Assembly (NCBI RefSeq): GCF_009830125.1
Contig: NZ_WUPT01000004.1
Span: forward strand, 1 to 64,000
Source of the DNA: Kangsaoukella pontilimi
GTDB taxonomy: Bacteria; Pseudomonadota; Alphaproteobacteria; Rhodobacterales; Rhodobacteraceae
DNA: 64,000 nt
Reading direction: 5' to 3'
Shown here in pieces: positions 61,061-64,000 of this stretch (its first letter is position 1; each line of letters starts with the position of its first letter). A model generated the notes under the pieces. That model made no database searches. It worked only from the letters and a program-made list of their open reading frames with translations, and had not been told where the DNA came from. Made by a program: the position numbers and the translations under genes.

Positions 61061-62650
61061 ATGAGCGACACGCCCGCCATCGAGCTGAAAGGTATTTCGA
61101 AAGCCTTCGGACCGGTTCAGGCCAACAAGGATATTTCGATCCGGGTCATGCCCGGCACCATTCACGGGATCATAGGCGAGAATGGCGCGGGGAAGTCCAC
61201 TCTCATGTCGATCCTCTACGGCTTCTACAAGGCCGACAGCGGCACAATCCATATCAACGGCAAGGAAACGGCCATTCCCGACAGCCAGGCGGCGATCGAC
61301 GCAGGCATCGGGATGGTCTTCCAGCATTTCAAGCTGGTCCAGAATTTCACCGTGCTGGAGAATGTGGTTCTTGGCGCTGAGGACGGCCCCCGCCTGCGCC
61401 CGTCGCTGGCTAAGGCGCGGAAACTTCTGAGTGAACTCGCAGAAGAATACGAGCTGGCCGTCGATCCAGACGCCACAATCGAGAACCTTTCGGTCGGCTA
61501 TCAGCAGAGGGTCGAGATCCTGAAGGCGCTCTACCGCAAGGCGGATATCCTCATCCTCGACGAGCCCACGGGCGTTCTGACACCTGCCGAGGCGGATCAC
61601 CTGTTCCGCATCCTCAAGGGGCTGAAGGACGAAGGGAAAACGATCATCCTGATCACCCACAAACTCAGGGAAATCATGGATGTAACGGATACCGTCAGCG
61701 TCATGAGGCGGGGCGAGATGACCGCGACGGTCAAGACCCGCGACACGTCACCTGAGCAACTGGCCGAGTTGATGGTGGGTCGCAAGGTTCTGCTGCGCGT
61801 TCAGAAGACGCCCGCGACCCCATATGCCAAGGTGCTCGAGGTCGAGAACCTGCGCGTGAAGGACGACAAGGGTGTCGAGCGGCTGAAGGGCATCAGCCTT
61901 GAGGTTCGGGGTGGCGAGATCCTCGGTATCGCGGGGGTCGCCGGCAACGGTCAGTCCGAGCTCTTGGAAGTGCTGGGCGGCTATCGGCGCGCCAAGGGCG
62001 TTGTCCGGATCAACGGCGACCAGATCGACCTGACCGGGCGCCGCTCGGACGCACAGTCGCGGCGCGCGCGGGGTATCGCCCACGTGCCGGAAGACCGGCA
62101 GCGCGAAGGGCTGATCATGGATTTCCACGCGTGGGAAAACGTCGCGTTCGGCTATCACAACGCGCCTGAATATCAGAAGTCCAAATGGCTGATGGATAAC
62201 CGCGCGATCAAGGAAGACACGAAAGGCAAGATGGAGCGCTTCGACGTCCGCCCGCCGATCCCGTCGCTGGCAGCGAAGAACTTCTCCGGCGGCAACCAGC
62301 AGAAAATCGTTCTGGCCCGCGAAATCGAGCGCAACCCCGAGCTATTGCTTGTGGGTCAGCCGACGCGTGGCGTCGATATCGGCGCAATCGAGTTCATTCA
62401 CCAGCAAATCGTCGCGCTTCGCGATCAGGGCAAGGCGATCCTTCTGGTCTCGGTCGAACTGGACGAGATCATGTCCCTTTCCGACCGCATCGCCGTGATG
62501 TTCGACGGCAAGATCATGGGCGAGCGGATGCCGAACCAGACTGACGAAAAAGAGCTGGGCATGCTGATGGCCGGAATCGACCCTGCCGCCGGACCCGTCT
62601 CGGCCAAGAAAATCGCCGAAAACCTGAACGCTGCCGCGGGAGGTCATTGA
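61061..62650 (+). CDS. ABC transporter ATP-binding protein (nucleoside/sugar type, two ABC domains)
   Basis: A 529-residue tandem ABC protein. Domain 1 has Walker A GENGAGKST (39-47), signature LSVGYQQR and Walker B ILILDEPT. Domain 2 has a degenerate Walker A (GVAGNGQSE, no Lys), signature FSGGNQQK and a Walker B ending LLLVGQPTRGVD, where the catalytic Glu is Gln. One active and one degenerate site is common in this importer class. The ATG at 61061 (MSDTPAIELKGISKAFG) is chosen; the frame opens at 61004. It follows the binding-protein gene and is 3 nt before the permease gene. Confidence 0.93.
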   Translation: MSDTPAIELKGISKAFGPVQANKDISIRVMPGTIHGIIGENGAGKSTLMSILYGFYKADSGTIHINGKETAIPDSQAAIDAGIGMVFQHFKLVQNFTVLENVVLGAEDGPRLRPSLAKARKLLSELAEEYELAVDPDATIENLSVGYQQRVEILKALYRKADILILDEPTGVLTPAEADHLFRILKGLKDEGKTIILITHKLREIMDVTDTVSVMRRGEMTATVKTRDTSPEQLAELMVGRKVLLRVQKTPATPYAKVLEVENLRVKDDKGVERLKGISLEVRGGEILGIAGVAGNGQSELLEVLGGYRRAKGVVRINGDQIDLTGRRSDAQSRRARGIAHVPEDRQREGLIMDFHAWENVAFGYHNAPEYQKSKWLMDNRAIKEDTKGKMERFDVRPPIPSLAAKNFSGGNQQKIVLAREIERNPELLLVGQPTRGVDIGAIEFIHQQIVALRDQGKAILLVSVELDEIMSLSDRIAVMFDGKIMGERMPNQTDEKELGMLMAGIDPAAGPVSAKKIAENLNAAAGGH

Positions 62651-62653
62651 TCC

Positions 62654-63802
62654 ATGGATGTGATGCCGAAATGGGCTGACGCCCTGCTCATCCCGCTGAT
62701 CTCGATCCTCATCGCCTTTGTCCTGTCGGCCGGCGTGATCGTGGCCATCGGCGAAGACCCGATGGTGGCGCTCAATACGATGGTGCAGGGCGCACTCGGA
62801 TCGTCCTATGGCTGGGGCTATACCCTTTATTACACGACGAATTTCATCTTCACGGGACTTGCTGTGGCGGTGGCGTTCCATGCCCGGATGTTCAACATCG
62901 GCGGCGAGGGTCAGGCGATCCTCGGCGGGCTCGGCGTGGCGCTTGTCTGTCTCTACGTTCCGTGGCCTCACTGGATCCTGGCCCTGCCCTTCGCGATCAT
63001 CGGCGGCGCACTCTTCGGGGCGGCATGGGCGGCGGTGCCGGCCTATCTGCAGGCGAAACGGGGCAGCCATATCGTCATCACGACGATCATGTTCAACTTC
63101 ATCGCCGCGGCGCTCCTGACCTATGTGCTGGTCGAGCTTCTGCGCCCGGCAGGCGCCATGGACCCGGCTTCGGCAGGCTTCCCCGAAGGCACGCATCTGC
63201 CGACCTTCCAGGACATGGCGGGGCTTTTCGGCATCACCGCATTCCGGGGTGCGCCGGCCAACGTGACCTTCCTTGTCGCGCTTCTGGCCTGCGTTCTGGT
63301 CTGGCTCCTGATCTGGCGGACGCGTCTCGGCTACGAGATCCGCGCCTATGGTCATAGCGAGCCCGCAGCCGTCTATGCCGGTATCTCGCCGGTCAAGATC
63401 ATCATGGTGGCGATGCTGATCTCGGGCGCGCTGGCAGGCATGATGGCGATCAATAACGTCATGGGCGAGGCCGAGCGCCTTGTTCTGAACTCGGTTGAGG
63501 GCGCGGGCTTCATCGGAATCGCCGTGGCGCTCATGGGCCGTTCGCATCCGCTGGGTGTTCTCCTCGCCGCGCTCCTCTTCGGGTTTCTGTATCAGGGCGG
63601 CGCGGAGCTGAGTCTCTGGACCAACATCCCCCGCGAACTGATCGTGGTGATCCAGGCGCTGGTGATCCTTTTCACGGGCGCGCTCGACAACATGGTGCGG
63701 ATGCCGCTGGAAAGGTTCTTCCTGATGTTCAGGAAAAAGCGCCCGGCCGAGCCCGCGACGGCGCCGAAGCCCGACCGCAAGTCGACGACGGCGGCGGAGT
63801 GA
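62654..63802 (+). CDS. BMP-family ABC transporter permease, first subunit
   Basis: A 382-residue inner-membrane protein with about eight to ten hydrophobic segments and the family landmarks FTGLAVAVAFHARMFNIGGEGQ (residues about 68-89), RGSHIVITTIMFNFIA and GISPVKIIMVAMLISGALAG, close to the branched-chain/nucleoside permease class. A second permease normally follows, but the next gene here is LysE-like; the second permease may lie past it. The C-terminus is Pro/Ala/Lys-rich. It starts 3 nt after the ATPase gene. Confidence 0.92.
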   Translation: MDVMPKWADALLIPLISILIAFVLSAGVIVAIGEDPMVALNTMVQGALGSSYGWGYTLYYTTNFIFTGLAVAVAFHARMFNIGGEGQAILGGLGVALVCLYVPWPHWILALPFAIIGGALFGAAWAAVPAYLQAKRGSHIVITTIMFNFIAAALLTYVLVELLRPAGAMDPASAGFPEGTHLPTFQDMAGLFGITAFRGAPANVTFLVALLACVLVWLLIWRTRLGYEIRAYGHSEPAAVYAGISPVKIIMVAMLISGALAGMMAINNVMGEAERLVLNSVEGAGFIGIAVALMGRSHPLGVLLAALLFGFLYQGGAELSLWTNIPRELIVVIQALVILFTGALDNMVRMPLERFFLMFRKKRPAEPATAPKPDRKSTTAAE

Positions 63803-63806
63803 TCCG

Positions 63807-64000
63807 ATGGACATGACGCCCTTCCTTCCCGCTTTCATCGCTGCCTACGCCATCCTTCTAGTGGGCGCGTCTTCGCCCGGCCCGGCGGTCGCGATGCTTC
63901 TGGGCATCTCGCTTGAACAGGGTCGAAGCGCCGCGATCATCGCATCAACGGGCATCGCCATCGGCAGCGCGACGCTGAACGTGCTCACGTTGATTGGCGT
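63807..64000 (+). CDS. LysE-family transporter (partial, runs off the window)
   Basis: The visible 64 codons begin MDMTPFLPAFIAAYAILLVG and contain the LysE-family signature SSPGPAVAMLLGISLEQGR after the first helix, then a second hydrophobic stretch. It starts 4 nt after the permease stop codon, so it appears to be in the same transcript as the BMP transporter. The rest of the gene, and whether a second BMP permease follows, lie beyond position 64000. Confidence 0.85.
   Translation, partial: MDMTPFLPAFIAAYAILLVGASSPGPAVAMLLGISLEQGRSAAIIASTGIAIGSATLNVLTLIG

Overview
This 64 kb window is a stretch of core chromosome from an alphaproteobacterium, almost certainly of the Rhodobacteraceae (Roseobacter/Rhodobacter group). 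The reasons are high G+C, the irr-fabA-fabB-fabI neighbourhood, the overlapping hisS-hisZ-hisG run, a 44-residue aa3-type cytochrome oxidase subunit IV gene, a B12-dependent nrdJ, Hint-domain and DUF1489 proteins, and DmdC-like acyl-CoA dehydrogenases. I see no prophage, insertion sequence, CRISPR array, tRNA or rRNA.

Layout. 1-15.2 kb holds translation and transcription genes on the minus strand: tuf (cut by the window edge), fusA, rpsG and rpsL behind a near-consensus promoter, then rpoC, rpoB, rplL and rplJ behind a structured leader. Two exporter genes (EamA, LysE) lie between the two blocks. 15.2-21.5 kb holds a rhodanese, a compact overlapping molybdenum-cofactor operon (fdhD, membrane protein, mobA, mobB, DUF429-like protein, moeA) and the azlCD exporter. 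21.5-26.6 kb holds a lipoprotein, the oxidase subunit IV gene, a metallo-hydrolase/acyl-CoA dehydrogenase operon and a TsaC/Sua5 gene. 26.7-30.3 kb is unsaturated fatty acid synthesis (fabA, a frameshifted EF-Tu-domain-like gene, fabB, fabI) divergent from irr. 30.3-36.4 kb holds a YedK/HMCES protein, a secreted 5'-nucleotidase, pyrD, a MATE pump and two thioesterases.

36.5-44.2 kb is a fatty-acid/acyl-CoA degradation region: two MerR regulators with a LiuR-like operator between them, acyl-CoA dehydrogenase, GST, thiolase and a bifunctional hydratase/dehydrogenase. 44.3-50.6 kb holds rpsD with its own strong promoter, a Hint protein, an LpxR-like protein, and nrdJ with NrdR-box-like and DnaA-box-like sites. 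50.5-54.1 kb is hisS-hisZ-hisG plus slyX. 54.1-59.8 kb holds a possible small RNA, a VOC protein, a cupin, a coupled aminotransferase/ornithine-cyclodeaminase pair, UspA, Nfu, tsaB and rimI. 59.8-64 kb starts a BMP-family (nucleoside-type) ABC importer, with a LysE gene following the first permease at the window end.

The most unusual signals are non-coding: a 35-bp perfect-armed dyad plus a second hairpin ahead of the BMP transporter; two families of composite palindromic intergenic repeats whose tails can abut start codons; and a candidate C/U-rich small RNA ended by a strong terminator.
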